A stretch of DNA of 53,435 nt. Origin: Streptococcus suis. GTDB lineage: Bacteria; Bacillota; Bacilli; Lactobacillales; Streptococcaceae. The position numbers and the translations under genes were made by a program. Location: assembly GCF_019794555.1 (NCBI RefSeq), contig NZ_JAIMEP010000012.1, positions 1-53,435 of the forward strand, read 5' to 3'. Shown here in pieces: positions 18,900 through 27,144 of the stretch (its first letter is position 1; each line of letters opens with the position of its first letter). The notes beneath the pieces were generated by a model. The model was not told the DNA's origin. It worked only from the letters and a program-made list of their open reading frames with translations, and did not search any database.

Positions 18900-19961
18900 A
18901 TGCAAAAAAGACTTGAAAAATTTGAAGAAAAATTAGCTCAATCAACTGTTGATGGAATCTTAGTGACAGGGCAAAATAATATTTATTATTTAACTGGTTT
19001 TTGGGGAACGGAGGCGACTGTCTTCATCAGTGGCAAGCGTCGCTTGTTTGTGACTGATTCGCGTTACACCTTGATAGCCAAGGCATCAGTAAAAGGTTTT
19101 GATATTATCGAGAGCCGTTTTGCACTTGATGAGATTGCAAAGGTGATTAAGGAAGATGGGCTTGAAACCATTGGTTTTGATAGCGAGGTGACCTATGGTT
19201 TCTATCAAAGTCTGACCAGCATTTTTGAGGGTTATCAACTGGTTGCCATGTCCAATTTTATCGAAGACTTGCGCATGATTAAGGATGAGAAAGAAATTGC
19301 GACCATTCGCCGGGCATGTCAAATTTCGGATCAGGCTTTTATTGATGTTCTTGACTTTATCAAACCAGGTCAGACGACTGAGATGGACGTCAATCATTTT
19401 CTTGACCACCGCATGCGTCAACTCGGTGCAGAAGGGGCATCATTTGAGTTCATCGTGGCATCTGGCTACCGCTCTGCTATGCCCCATGGAAGAGCGTCTG
19501 AAAAGGTAATTCAATCTGGTGAGACCTTGACGCTGGATTTTGGTTGCTATTACCAGCATTATGTCAGCGACATGACACGGACCATCCATATTGGTCATGT
19601 GACAGATCAAGAACGTGAGATTTACGATGTGGTCTTGCGGGCCAATAAGGCTTTAATTGAGCAGGCCAAAGAAGGCGTTACCTACCGCGAGTTTGACGCT
19701 ATTCCTCGTGAGATTATCAATGCGGCGGGTTACGGAGCCAACTTTACACACGGCATCGGTCACGGTATCGGTTTGGATATTCATGAATATCCGTATTTTG
19801 GAAAATCTGACGAGACTATCAAGGCAGGTATGGTCTTGACGGATGAGCCTGGAATCTATTTGGATGACAAATATGGTGTTCGGATCGAAGATGACCTATT
19901 AATCACTGAAACAGGGTGTGAAGTTTTGACGCTAGCTCCAAAAGAATTGATTGTCATTTGA
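18900..19961 (+). CDS. pepP: M24 family Xaa-Pro peptidase
   Basis: A metallopeptidase that cleaves N-terminal Xaa-Pro bonds, useful for proline-rich peptides. Of its 353 residues, about 1-125 form the creatinase-like N-terminal domain. The rest is the pita-bread catalytic domain with Asp213 (LDFGCYY), Asp224 (SDMTRT), the HGIGHGIGLDIHE histidines, DEPGIY and RIEDD metal ligands. GGAGGA lies before the ATG. Aminopeptidase versus dipeptidase activity (pepP versus pepQ) cannot be settled from sequence; the position just before efp matches the pepP gene of other streptococci. Confidence 0.9.
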   Translation: MQKRLEKFEEKLAQSTVDGILVTGQNNIYYLTGFWGTEATVFISGKRRLFVTDSRYTLIAKASVKGFDIIESRFALDEIAKVIKEDGLETIGFDSEVTYGFYQSLTSIFEGYQLVAMSNFIEDLRMIKDEKEIATIRRACQISDQAFIDVLDFIKPGQTTEMDVNHFLDHRMRQLGAEGASFEFIVASGYRSAMPHGRASEKVIQSGETLTLDFGCYYQHYVSDMTRTIHIGHVTDQEREIYDVVLRANKALIEQAKEGVTYREFDAIPREIINAAGYGANFTHGIGHGIGLDIHEYPYFGKSDETIKAGMVLTDEPGIYLDDKYGVRIEDDLLITETGCEVLTLAPKELIVI

Positions 19962-19986
19962 GAAATTTGCTGACTTGTGGTAAAAT
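19958..19986 (+). promoter_or_regulatory. Promoter of efp
   Basis: TTGAGA (19958-19963), 17-base spacer, TAAAAT (19981-19986). The -35 overlaps the pepP stop codon. Confidence 0.55.
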
Positions 19987-20023
19987 AAAACGAATAAATT
20001 ATTTTTAAGAGGTAAACATTCAA

Positions 20024-20581
20024 ATGATTGAAGCAAGTAAACTTAGAGCAGGTATGACCTTTGAAGCGGAAGGCAAATTGATTAAGGTCTTGGAAGCGAG
20101 TCATCACAAGCCTGGTAAGGGAAATACAATCATGCGTATGAAGTTGCGTGATGTGCGTACAGGATCTACTTTCGATACAACTTACCGTCCAGATGAAAAA
20201 TTTGAACAAGCTATTATCGAGACTGTTCCAGCTCAATATCTTTACCAAATGGATGACACAGCTTATTTCATGAACACTGAAACGTATGATCAATATGAAA
20301 TTCCAGTAGCTACAATCCAAGAAGAATTACTATACATTTTAGAAAACTCAGATGTAAAAATTCAATTCTATGGAACAGAAGTGATTGGTGTCACTGTCCC
20401 AACAACTGTTGAATTGGTCGTTGCTGAAACACAACCATCTATCAAAGGTGCAACAGTGACAGGTTCTGGTAAGCCAGCGACTATGGAGACTGGTCTAGTT
20501 GTTAACGTACCAGATTTTATTGAAGCAGGTCAAAAACTTGTTATTAATACAGCAGAGGGAACTTACGTTTCACGCGCTTAA
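20024..20581 (+). CDS. efp: Translation elongation factor P
   Basis: EF-P rescues ribosomes stalled at polyproline. The 185-residue, three-domain protein carries Lys32 at the tip of the KPGKGN loop, which contacts the P-site tRNA. AAGAGG lies upstream. A 27-base gap precedes the asp23-like gene and no terminator intervenes, so efp, the asp23-like gene and nusB probably form one transcript. Confidence 0.97.
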   Translation: MIEASKLRAGMTFEAEGKLIKVLEASHHKPGKGNTIMRMKLRDVRTGSTFDTTYRPDEKFEQAIIETVPAQYLYQMDDTAYFMNTETYDQYEIPVATIQEELLYILENSDVKIQFYGTEVIGVTVPTTVELVVAETQPSIKGATVTGSGKPATMETGLVVNVPDFIEAGQKLVINTAEGTYVSRA

Positions 20582-20608
20582 GCGTTTCCTCTTAGGAAAG
20601 GAGAGCCT

Positions 20609-21001
20609 ATGACAGTAGAATATCAGGGCGAAATTGTTATTGCGCCACGCGTTCTTGAAGTAATTACAGGCATTGCTGCCGCTAAAGTGGATGGGGTACA
20701 TTCCCTCCAGAATAAAAGAGTAGCGGATAGCTGGTCAAAAACATCTCTAAATAAAGGAATTTACCTTGAGACGGATGAAGAAGGTCGAGTAACTGCAGAT
20801 ATTTATGTTTATTTAGAGTATGGTGTCAATGTACCTGCCGTATCTATGGAGATTCAACGTGCTGTTAAAACAGCAGTACTTAACTATGCAGATGTACAAG
20901 TTGATGCTGTCAATATCCATGTCAATGGCATTGTTCCTGATAAGACACCAAAACCAGCATTGAAAGATTTATTCGGAGAGGATTTCCTTGATGAAGAATA
21001 A
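20609..21001 (+). CDS. Asp23/Gls24 family envelope stress protein (YqhY-like)
   Basis: A 130-residue Asp23/Gls24 domain protein with the signature GIAAAKVDGVHSLQ and a repeating beta pattern ending VNIHVNGIVPD. Proteins at this position (between efp and nusB) correspond to B. subtilis YqhY, linked to control of acetyl-CoA carboxylase; that link is family knowledge, not visible here. AAAGGAGAG precedes the ATG. The 3' end overlaps nusB by 14 bases. Confidence 0.9.
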   Translation: MTVEYQGEIVIAPRVLEVITGIAAAKVDGVHSLQNKRVADSWSKTSLNKGIYLETDEEGRVTADIYVYLEYGVNVPAVSMEIQRAVKTAVLNYADVQVDAVNIHVNGIVPDKTPKPALKDLFGEDFLDEE

Positions 21002-21413
21002 TAGACATGCCTTGCGGAAATGTGCGTTGCAGGCAATCGTATCGCTTGAATTTGGACAAGAACCCGTTCAAGCTGCTCAGTTTTCTTACCTTTATGATAA
21101 AGAAGATGAGCAAGAAGGAATTGAAATTCCACTTTTCCTTCTTAATCTTGTCAATGGTGTAGCGGATTATCGTGAGGAGTTGGATAAAGAATTATCCACT
21201 CGACTAAAATCAGGCTGGACCTTGGATCGTTTGACCTTAATTGATAAGAATATCATGCGATTAGGATTATTTGAAATTTTATATTTTGAAGAAACGCCAG
21301 ATCGTGTTGCAGTCAATGAAGCAGTTGAACTAGCCAAAGAATTTTCAGATGATGCATCTGCTAAATTTGTCAACGGTGTACTAAGCCAGTTTATTAAAGA
21401 AGAAGCCAAATAA
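20988..21413 (+). CDS. nusB: Transcription antitermination factor NusB
   Basis: NusB binds boxA with S10 in rRNA antitermination complexes. The all-helical 141-residue protein starts with RHALRKCALQAIVSLEF, has LDRLTLIDKNIMRLGLFEI in the centre, and ends with the conserved AVELAKEFSDDASAKFVNGVL. It begins inside the upstream gene (translational coupling). Confidence 0.96.
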   Translation: MMKNNRHALRKCALQAIVSLEFGQEPVQAAQFSYLYDKEDEQEGIEIPLFLLNLVNGVADYREELDKELSTRLKSGWTLDRLTLIDKNIMRLGLFEILYFEETPDRVAVNEAVELAKEFSDDASAKFVNGVLSQFIKEEAK

Positions 21414-21426
21414 GGTTTCTTCTTTT
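21396..21426 (+). terminator. Terminator overlapping the nusB end
   Basis: AAAGAAGAA (21396-21404) pairs with TTCTTCTTT (21417-21425); the last nusB codons form the left arm. Confidence 0.55.
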
Positions 21427-21449
21427 ATTGTAGAATGAAAAGTGAAAAA

Positions 21450-21486
21450 GACTGTACTTGATCTCAACTCAAGTACAGTCTCTTTT
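21450..21486. terminator. Bidirectional terminator between nusB and scrR
   Basis: Perfect 12-bp stem: GACTGTACTTGA (21450-21461) with TCAAGTACAGTC (21469-21480), with T- and A-rich flanks on the two sides. Confidence 0.85.
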
Positions 21487-22450
21487 ATACACTCGCCCCA
21501 GCTAAAAGGGTGATTGGTAAAATATAGTCTGTTTTTGGGAGTTTCTTTCCCTCAATCTTATCAATCAGTAAATCAACTAACAACCGTGCAATCTCGACCA
21601 ATGGCTGTTTGATGGTTGTTAATTGAGGATAATAACTCTCAATAAAGCTCGTACCGTCATAACCAATTAATCTGATATCCTCTGGAATGGATAATTTTAA
21701 TGAACGAGCCACATTCCAAACCAGCATAGCTGTCGCATCTCCAGAAACAAAAATGCCATCTGGTTTGTATTTTTCAAGTATTGAGCGAATCTCCATTTCT
21801 TTTCTTACTGGGGATAAGTCGCTTGCGATTTTAAAAACTTTAGCTTCATCTAAAATAGAAGTGAAGCCTACTTGTCGTAGTCCAGTTGGAGAATTAGAGT
21901 CGTCATTTCCCGTAATCATTAATGGATTGTGACATCCCGCTTTTTGTAAGGTTTGGGCAGCCAATACCCCGCCAGCAAAATTATCGGAAGAGACAATGGG
22001 AATGGAAGGAGAGAGGTTGCGGTCAAAAGCAATAATTGGTGCGACGACACGATCGTAGTCTTGAATTCCCAAATTGTGACTGCCTGAAATAATACCATCA
22101 ACTTGGTTTGCTGCCAGCATTTCTAGATATTCACGTTCCTTATCGGATTCATGTTGGCTATTACAAATAATGGTTTTATAACCTCGATCGAAAAGTTCTT
22201 TTTCCAGATGTCCTATTAGCTCAGAATAGAAAATATTGTTGATGGTTGGAAAGATGAGACCAACTAATTTTGCAGATTTACCTTGTAAGCTACGTGCCAG
22301 GTTGTTCGGTTTATAACCTAGTTCACGCATGGCTTCCTCGACATTGCGAATGGTTTTTTCAGAAAGGTATCCTTTTTTATTGATAACGCGTGAGACAGTG
22401 GTGGGGCTAACCCCAGCTAACTGTGCTACATCAGTTAGTTTTGCGACCAT
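21485..22450 (-). CDS. scrR: Sucrose operon repressor, LacI family
   Basis: ScrR is the LacI/GalR repressor of the sucrose genes, probably released by fructose or a sucrose derivative. Its 321 residues comprise an N-terminal helix-turn-helix (LTDVAQLAGVSPTTVSRVIN, residues 5-24), hinge (NNLARSLQGKSAKLVGLIFP) and a periplasmic-binding-like effector domain with IRLIGYDGTSF. It starts 1 base after the scrB stop on the same strand, so it is cotranscribed with the hydrolase and autoregulated through the shared promoter. Confidence 0.92.
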   Translation of the reverse strand: MVAKLTDVAQLAGVSPTTVSRVINKKGYLSEKTIRNVEEAMRELGYKPNNLARSLQGKSAKLVGLIFPTINNIFYSELIGHLEKELFDRGYKTIICNSQHESDKEREYLEMLAANQVDGIISGSHNLGIQDYDRVVAPIIAFDRNLSPSIPIVSSDNFAGGVLAAQTLQKAGCHNPLMITGNDDSNSPTGLRQVGFTSILDEAKVFKIASDLSPVRKEMEIRSILEKYKPDGIFVSGDATAMLVWNVARSLKLSIPEDIRLIGYDGTSFIESYYPQLTTIKQPLVEIARLLVDLLIDKIEGKKLPKTDYILPITLLAGASV

Positions 22451-22451
22451 A

Positions 22452-23891
22452 TTATTTTTCTAATGTAAAGTAAGTTCCAGTTGGGTGTCCGGCAAGTATC
22501 TTGATTCCGGTTTGACCTTCTTCTGGGAAGACACGACTGGTAAATACTTTTTCTCCTTTATTAATGAAGATTTCGATAATTGATTTGTCTACAAAAATCC
22601 GTACCTGAGTTTCGTCAGTTGTAATCTTACACTGGCGTGTTGTTCCAAAATCAGTTGCATATTGGATGCCTGCCCGACTCCTATCTAGGACCACTTTGCC
22701 ATTGATGGTATCTACTGTTAGTTGTAGCCCGTTTCCTTGTTCATCTGCGAATAGTAGCAGTTTTCCAATTTCATCAGCAGGCAAAGTCAAGTCTAATTCA
22801 TAACTATTGTTCGTAGATGCTTTTTCAGCAAAGACTTCTTCAGAACTACGCAATGTCTTGATGGCATCCACAGGGTACTGGTACAATTTCCCGTCTTTGA
22901 TAGAGAGTTCTTTCACCAAACTCATAGCACCTTGATAATCATACTGATCTGTTGGGTAATCAACATCTGGCCCTCCAATCCAACTAACGATCAAGGCCCG
23001 ACCATCTGGGGCATTGAAACCTTGAGTGGCGTATGCTTCAAATCCATAGTCTAGGTTTTGGATTTCTGAAGCACCTTTCAGAATGGCATTTTGAGTGTCA
23101 AACGATTGACAGATCTTATAGGTGTTAGGATAGATGTTGTCATAGTTGAGTTCAGACTTGTCCAGGCCTTGCGGACTATAAAGGAGTACGGGATGGTTGT
23201 CTACGAAAACCAGATTTGGACATTCAATCATGTACTCGGAGCCTTTGCCACCGAACTCCAGGTTTCCGATGAATTCCCATTGTTTAATGTTGTTATTGGT
23301 AGCTTTATAGAGTTTAATGAAACCAGATTTTTCTAAACTTTGTGCCCCCACGATGGCGTAGAATTGCCCTTGATAGTCGAAGATTTGTGGATCACGGAAA
23401 TGTTCAGTTACATCATCTGGTTGTTGGATAAGGACCTCTTCAAATTTTTCGATATGGCCTTCCTTATCCATCCAAGCACCGATTTGAAGAGGAACACGGA
23501 CCCAATTTTCATCACGGACATTTCCTGTATAAAAGAGAAACAGATTGTTATCTATTTCATAAGCAGAGCCAGAATAAGCACCATGGCTATCATGAGGATG
23601 ATCGGGTAACAGTACCACTCCAGTTTCTGTAAAGTGAACGAGGTCTTCAGACTCCGTATGAACCCATTGCTTTAAACCGTGGGCGGCACCAAACGGCCAG
23701 TTTTGATAGAAAAGACTAAATTTTCCATTGAAGTAGGAGAAGCCATTCGGATCATTTAATAGACCGGTTTTGGGTTCAATATGGTAGGTGACATGCCAAG
23801 GGGATTTAGCCACATTCTCTTTGATTTTGGTTATTTCATCAGCAGTCCAGTCGGCATAGGCTTTGTAACGAATTTCTTGAGGTAGATTCAT
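22452..23891 (-). CDS. scrB: Sucrose-6-phosphate hydrolase (GH32)
   Basis: ScrB splits intracellular sucrose-6-phosphate into glucose-6-phosphate and fructose. The 479-residue protein has a five-bladed propeller with nucleophile Asp47 (LLNDPNG), FRDP transition-state motif (about 165) and acid/base ECPN (about 221), then a C-terminal beta-sandwich (VDKSIIEIFINKGE). No signal peptide, as expected for the cytoplasmic phospho-enzyme. GGAG lies before the ATG. Divergent from scrA. Confidence 0.95.
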   Translation of the reverse strand: MNLPQEIRYKAYADWTADEITKIKENVAKSPWHVTYHIEPKTGLLNDPNGFSYFNGKFSLFYQNWPFGAAHGLKQWVHTESEDLVHFTETGVVLLPDHPHDSHGAYSGSAYEIDNNLFLFYTGNVRDENWVRVPLQIGAWMDKEGHIEKFEEVLIQQPDDVTEHFRDPQIFDYQGQFYAIVGAQSLEKSGFIKLYKATNNNIKQWEFIGNLEFGGKGSEYMIECPNLVFVDNHPVLLYSPQGLDKSELNYDNIYPNTYKICQSFDTQNAILKGASEIQNLDYGFEAYATQGFNAPDGRALIVSWIGGPDVDYPTDQYDYQGAMSLVKELSIKDGKLYQYPVDAIKTLRSSEEVFAEKASTNNSYELDLTLPADEIGKLLLFADEQGNGLQLTVDTINGKVVLDRSRAGIQYATDFGTTRQCKITTDETQVRIFVDKSIIEIFINKGEKVFTSRVFPEEGQTGIKILAGHPTGTYFTLEK

Positions 23892-23925
23892 AATGTTCTC
23901 CAGTCAATCTAAAGTTCTTTACTAT

Positions 23926-23954
23926 ATAGTAAACGTTTTCTCTTAAAAAATCAA
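23926..23954 (-). promoter_or_regulatory. Promoter of scrB-scrR
   Basis: On the minus strand: TTGATT (-35, plus-strand 23949-23954), 17-base spacer, TACTAT (-10, plus-strand 23926-23931). An AAACGTTT palindrome (23931-23938) overlaps the -10 region and is a candidate ScrR operator. Confidence 0.65.
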
Positions 23955-23983
23955 CGATTTTACGTAAAAAATAAAAATTTCTG

Positions 23984-24052
23984 CAAAGCGTTTGACATAT
24001 TTTTAAAAAATGTTATAATAAAATCGTAGAAAGTTTTGAAAATGCTTTCAAA
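23984..24052 (+). promoter_or_regulatory. ScrR/CcpA-type operators at scrA
   Basis: CAAAGCGTTTG (23984-23994) overlaps the -35. TTTGAAAATGCTTTCAAA (24035-24052), with perfect 7-bp arms, lies between the start site and the ribosome site. Both look like LacI-family half-sites. The second contains TGAAAATGCTTTCA, one base from the usual cre consensus core, so CcpA could also bind. Which protein binds which site is inference. Confidence 0.6.
23992..24019 (+). promoter_or_regulatory. Promoter of scrA
   Basis: TTGACA (23992-23997), 16-base spacer, TATAAT (24014-24019). Confidence 0.85.
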
Positions 24053-24079
24053 CGATAAAAATAAGGAGATTTTTGCAAA

Positions 24080-25966
24080 ATGAACAATACTGAAATTGCA
24101 AAAAAAGTCATCGATGCTATCGGTGGAGTTGAGAATGTCAATAGTGTAGCTCACTGTGCGACTCGCCTCCGTGTGATGGTGAAAGATGAGTCGAAAATCG
24201 ACAAGGATACAGTCGAAAATATTGAAAAAGTACAGGGTGCTTTCTTTAACTCTGGTCAATACCAAATCATCTTTGGTACTGGTACAGTTAACAAAATCTA
24301 TGATGAAGTCGTAGCACTTGGCTTGCCAACTTCAACTAAGGCTGAAATGAAAGCAGAAGCTGCCAAACAAGGGAATTGGTTCCAACGTGCTATTCGTACG
24401 TTCGGTGATGTCTTCGTTCCAATTATTCCAGTTATCGTGGCGACAGGTCTCTTCATGGGTCTTCGTGGTTTACTGAAAGCAGTTGGTATTGTTTTACCTG
24501 AAGATTTGGCAGTTTATTCTGAGATTTTGACAGATACAGCTTTTGTTATTTTGCCTGGACTTGTAGTTTGGTCAACATTCCGTGTATTTGGTGGTAACCC
24601 AGCTGTGGGTATCGTACTTGGTATGATGTTGGTATCAGGTTCACTACCAAATGCTTGGGCAGTAGCGTCAGGTGGTGATGTAACTGCTAAGGTATTCTTT
24701 GGGTTCATTCCGGTTGTTGGTTTACAAGGATCAGTCCTTCCAGCCTTCATTATCGGTTTAATTGGTGCTAAATTTGAAAAACTTGTACGCAAGGTTGTTC
24801 CAGATGTGTTGGATCTTTTGGTAACTCCGTTTGTGACATTATTGGTGATGTCTATTCTTGGATTGTTTATCATTGGACCTGCGTTCCATGTTGTTGAGAA
24901 TTATATCCTTATTGGTACTCAAGCAATTCTTAGCTTACCATTTGGTTTAGCTGGTTTGATTATTGGGGGACTTAACCAAGTTATTGTCGTAACTGGGGTT
25001 CACCATATCTTTAACTTATTGGAATCACAACTTGTCAGTCAGACAGGTAGTGACCCATTGAATGCAATTTTTACTGCGGCGATGACTGCACAAGGTGCGG
25101 CGACAGTTGCGGTTGGTGTGAAAACGAAGAATGCTAAATTGAAAGCTCTTGCTTTCCCAGCAGCTCTTTCTGCCTTCCTCGGTATTACTGAGCCAGCTAT
25201 CTTCGGTGTCAACTTGCGTTTCCGTAAACCATTCTTCCTTTCACTTGGTGCTGGTGCCCTCGGTGGTATGTTGGCTTCTCTTCTAGGTCTTGCAGGTACC
25301 GGTTTTGGTATCACAATTATCCCAGGTACACTTCTCTACCTTAACGGTCAACTTTTCCAATACCTCTTGGTAGTTGCAGTATCATTTGCTCTTGGTTTTG
25401 CTTTGACTTACCTCTTCGGATTTGAAGATGAAGAGCCAGTTGCTGGTAAATCTTCTGCAGTTGCAAAGGAAACAGCGGCTCTAGCAAATGAAGCTGCAAC
25501 AGCTTTGCTTTCTGAAGAAACTCTTGTTTCTCCACTTTCAGGTAATGCAGTTGCTCTTGAAAATGTTAATGACCCAGTCTTCTCATCAGGTGCTATGGGT
25601 AAAGGTTTGGCTGTTAAACCTTCTGAGGGTGTTGTTTATGCACCAGCAGATGCAGAAGTAACAATTGCTTTTGAAACAGGTCATGCTTACGGTTTGAAGA
25701 CAGCAACTGGTGCTGAAATCTTGATTCACATCGGTATCGATACAGTTTCTATGAACGGCAATGGTTTTGAGAAATTAGTAGTAGCTGGTGATAAAGTAAA
25801 AGCTGGTACTCCGATTGCTAAATTTGATGCAGCTAAGATTGCTGAAGCCGGTCTAGATGATACTACGATGGTAATCATAACAAATACAGCAGACTTTGCT
25901 GAAGTTTCACCACTTGCTGAAGGAACAATTGCTCATGGGGCAGACTTCTTGAAAGTAGTAAAATAG
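24080..25966 (+). CDS. scrA: Sucrose-specific PTS transporter EIIBCA
   Basis: ScrA imports sucrose and phosphorylates it. The 628-residue fused permease has an EIIB domain (1-90) with phospho-Cys26 in AHCATRLR. The EIIC domain (about 105-450) has many membrane helices and the GITEPAIFGVNLR loop. The EIIA domain of the glucose type (about 480-628) has phospho-His550 in ILIHIGIDT. An intact EIIA means no separate protein is required. AAGGAG lies upstream. Confidence 0.93.
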   Translation: MNNTEIAKKVIDAIGGVENVNSVAHCATRLRVMVKDESKIDKDTVENIEKVQGAFFNSGQYQIIFGTGTVNKIYDEVVALGLPTSTKAEMKAEAAKQGNWFQRAIRTFGDVFVPIIPVIVATGLFMGLRGLLKAVGIVLPEDLAVYSEILTDTAFVILPGLVVWSTFRVFGGNPAVGIVLGMMLVSGSLPNAWAVASGGDVTAKVFFGFIPVVGLQGSVLPAFIIGLIGAKFEKLVRKVVPDVLDLLVTPFVTLLVMSILGLFIIGPAFHVVENYILIGTQAILSLPFGLAGLIIGGLNQVIVVTGVHHIFNLLESQLVSQTGSDPLNAIFTAAMTAQGAATVAVGVKTKNAKLKALAFPAALSAFLGITEPAIFGVNLRFRKPFFLSLGAGALGGMLASLLGLAGTGFGITIIPGTLLYLNGQLFQYLLVVAVSFALGFALTYLFGFEDEEPVAGKSSAVAKETAALANEAATALLSEETLVSPLSGNAVALENVNDPVFSSGAMGKGLAVKPSEGVVYAPADAEVTIAFETGHAYGLKTATGAEILIHIGIDTVSMNGNGFEKLVVAGDKVKAGTPIAKFDAAKIAEAGLDDTTMVIITNTADFAEVSPLAEGTIAHGADFLKVVK

Positions 25967-25983
25967 TATAGAAAATTGAAAGG

Positions 25984-26003
25984 AAAAGGCATTAGGCCTT
26001 TTT
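25984..26003 (+). terminator. Terminator after scrA
   Basis: AAAAGGC (25984-25990) pairs with GCCTTTT (25996-26002), then a T-run. A TATAAT at 26023-26028 follows, so scrK probably has its own promoter. Confidence 0.75.
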
Positions 26004-26058
26004 CTTCTATTTCTTTCTATGGTATAATGAAACAGATAAAACAATGGGAGATAATAAG

Positions 26059-26940
26059 ATGACAAAATTATATGGTAGCTTGGAAGCGGGTGGTACAAAG
26101 TTTGTTTGTGCCGTAGGAGATGAGAACTTTCAAGTTGTTGAAAAAACGCAATTTCCAACGACAACTCCTTATGAAACGATTGAGAGAACGGTTGAATTCT
26201 TCAAACGCTACGAAGAACGCTTGGCTGGAATTGCTATTGGTTCATTTGGTCCAATCGATATTGATCAAAACTCACAGACTTATGGTTATATCACTTCAAC
26301 TCCAAAACCTCATTGGTCAAATATTGATTTACTTGGTCTGATTGCTAAAGAATTTAATATTCCATTCTACTTCACGACAGATGTGAATTCATCAGCTTTT
26401 GGTGAAACATTGGTTCGTAAAGGGGTAAAGAGCTTAGTTTACTATACAATCGGTACAGGTATTGGGGCAGGTGCTATTCAGAATGGTGAATTTATCGGTG
26501 GCTTGGGTCATACTGAAGCTGGTCATACTTACGTTGCCCTACACCCATACGATGTAAAACATGAATTTAAAGGGATGTGTCCATTCCACAATGGGTGTTT
26601 GGAAGGCTTAGCTGCAGGTCCTTCTCTTGAAGGTCGTACAGGTATTCGTGGTGAATTGATTGAGTTAGATTCAGACGTTTGGGATGTGCAGGCTTACTAC
26701 ATTGCTCAAGCAGCAGTACAGGCAACCTTGCTTTATCGTCCGCAAGTAATTGTATTTGGTGGAGGAGTTATGGCTCAGGAGCACATGCTTAATCGTGTAC
26801 GTGAGAAGTTTGTCGGTTTGATGAACGATTATCTCCCAACACCAGATGTCAAAGAATATATCGTAACGCCTGCTGTTGCTGAAAATGGTTCTGCAACTCT
26901 TGGTAATTTTGCCTTAGCAAAAAAAGTATCTGAAAAATAA
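26059..26940 (+). CDS. scrK: Fructokinase (ROK family)
   Basis: ScrK phosphorylates the fructose released by ScrB. It has 293 residues from the ATG at 26059; GGGAG sits about 8 bases upstream, and the in-frame ATG at 26044 is itself part of that ribosome-site region. It has the N-terminal ROK phosphate loop SLEAGGTKF, the GTGIGAG motif and the zinc cluster CPFHNGC. It follows scrA in the sucrose cluster. Confidence 0.93.
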   Translation: MTKLYGSLEAGGTKFVCAVGDENFQVVEKTQFPTTTPYETIERTVEFFKRYEERLAGIAIGSFGPIDIDQNSQTYGYITSTPKPHWSNIDLLGLIAKEFNIPFYFTTDVNSSAFGETLVRKGVKSLVYYTIGTGIGAGAIQNGEFIGGLGHTEAGHTYVALHPYDVKHEFKGMCPFHNGCLEGLAAGPSLEGRTGIRGELIELDSDVWDVQAYYIAQAAVQATLLYRPQVIVFGGGVMAQEHMLNRVREKFVGLMNDYLPTPDVKEYIVTPAVAENGSATLGNFALAKKVSEK

Positions 26941-26962
26941 CAGTCTAGTTAATTAAGAAAAA

Positions 26963-27001
26963 ATAGCAACCAGATTTGTGAATGGGTTGCTATTCACTTT
27001 T
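26963..27001 (+). terminator. Terminator after scrK
   Basis: ATAGCAACC (26963-26971) pairs with GGTTGCTAT (26985-26993), with a T-run a few bases later. Confidence 0.75.
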
Positions 27002-27144
27002 TCTTCTAATACTGAAAATATTTATATTTTAGTAAGTTCTATTTTCCAGCAGGAATGCTAAGAGTTGTCATCAAATCTTGAAATCTCTTCTGAAATATGC
27101 TACAATATATTATTGAATTAAAACGAGAAAATAGGATGAATAGT

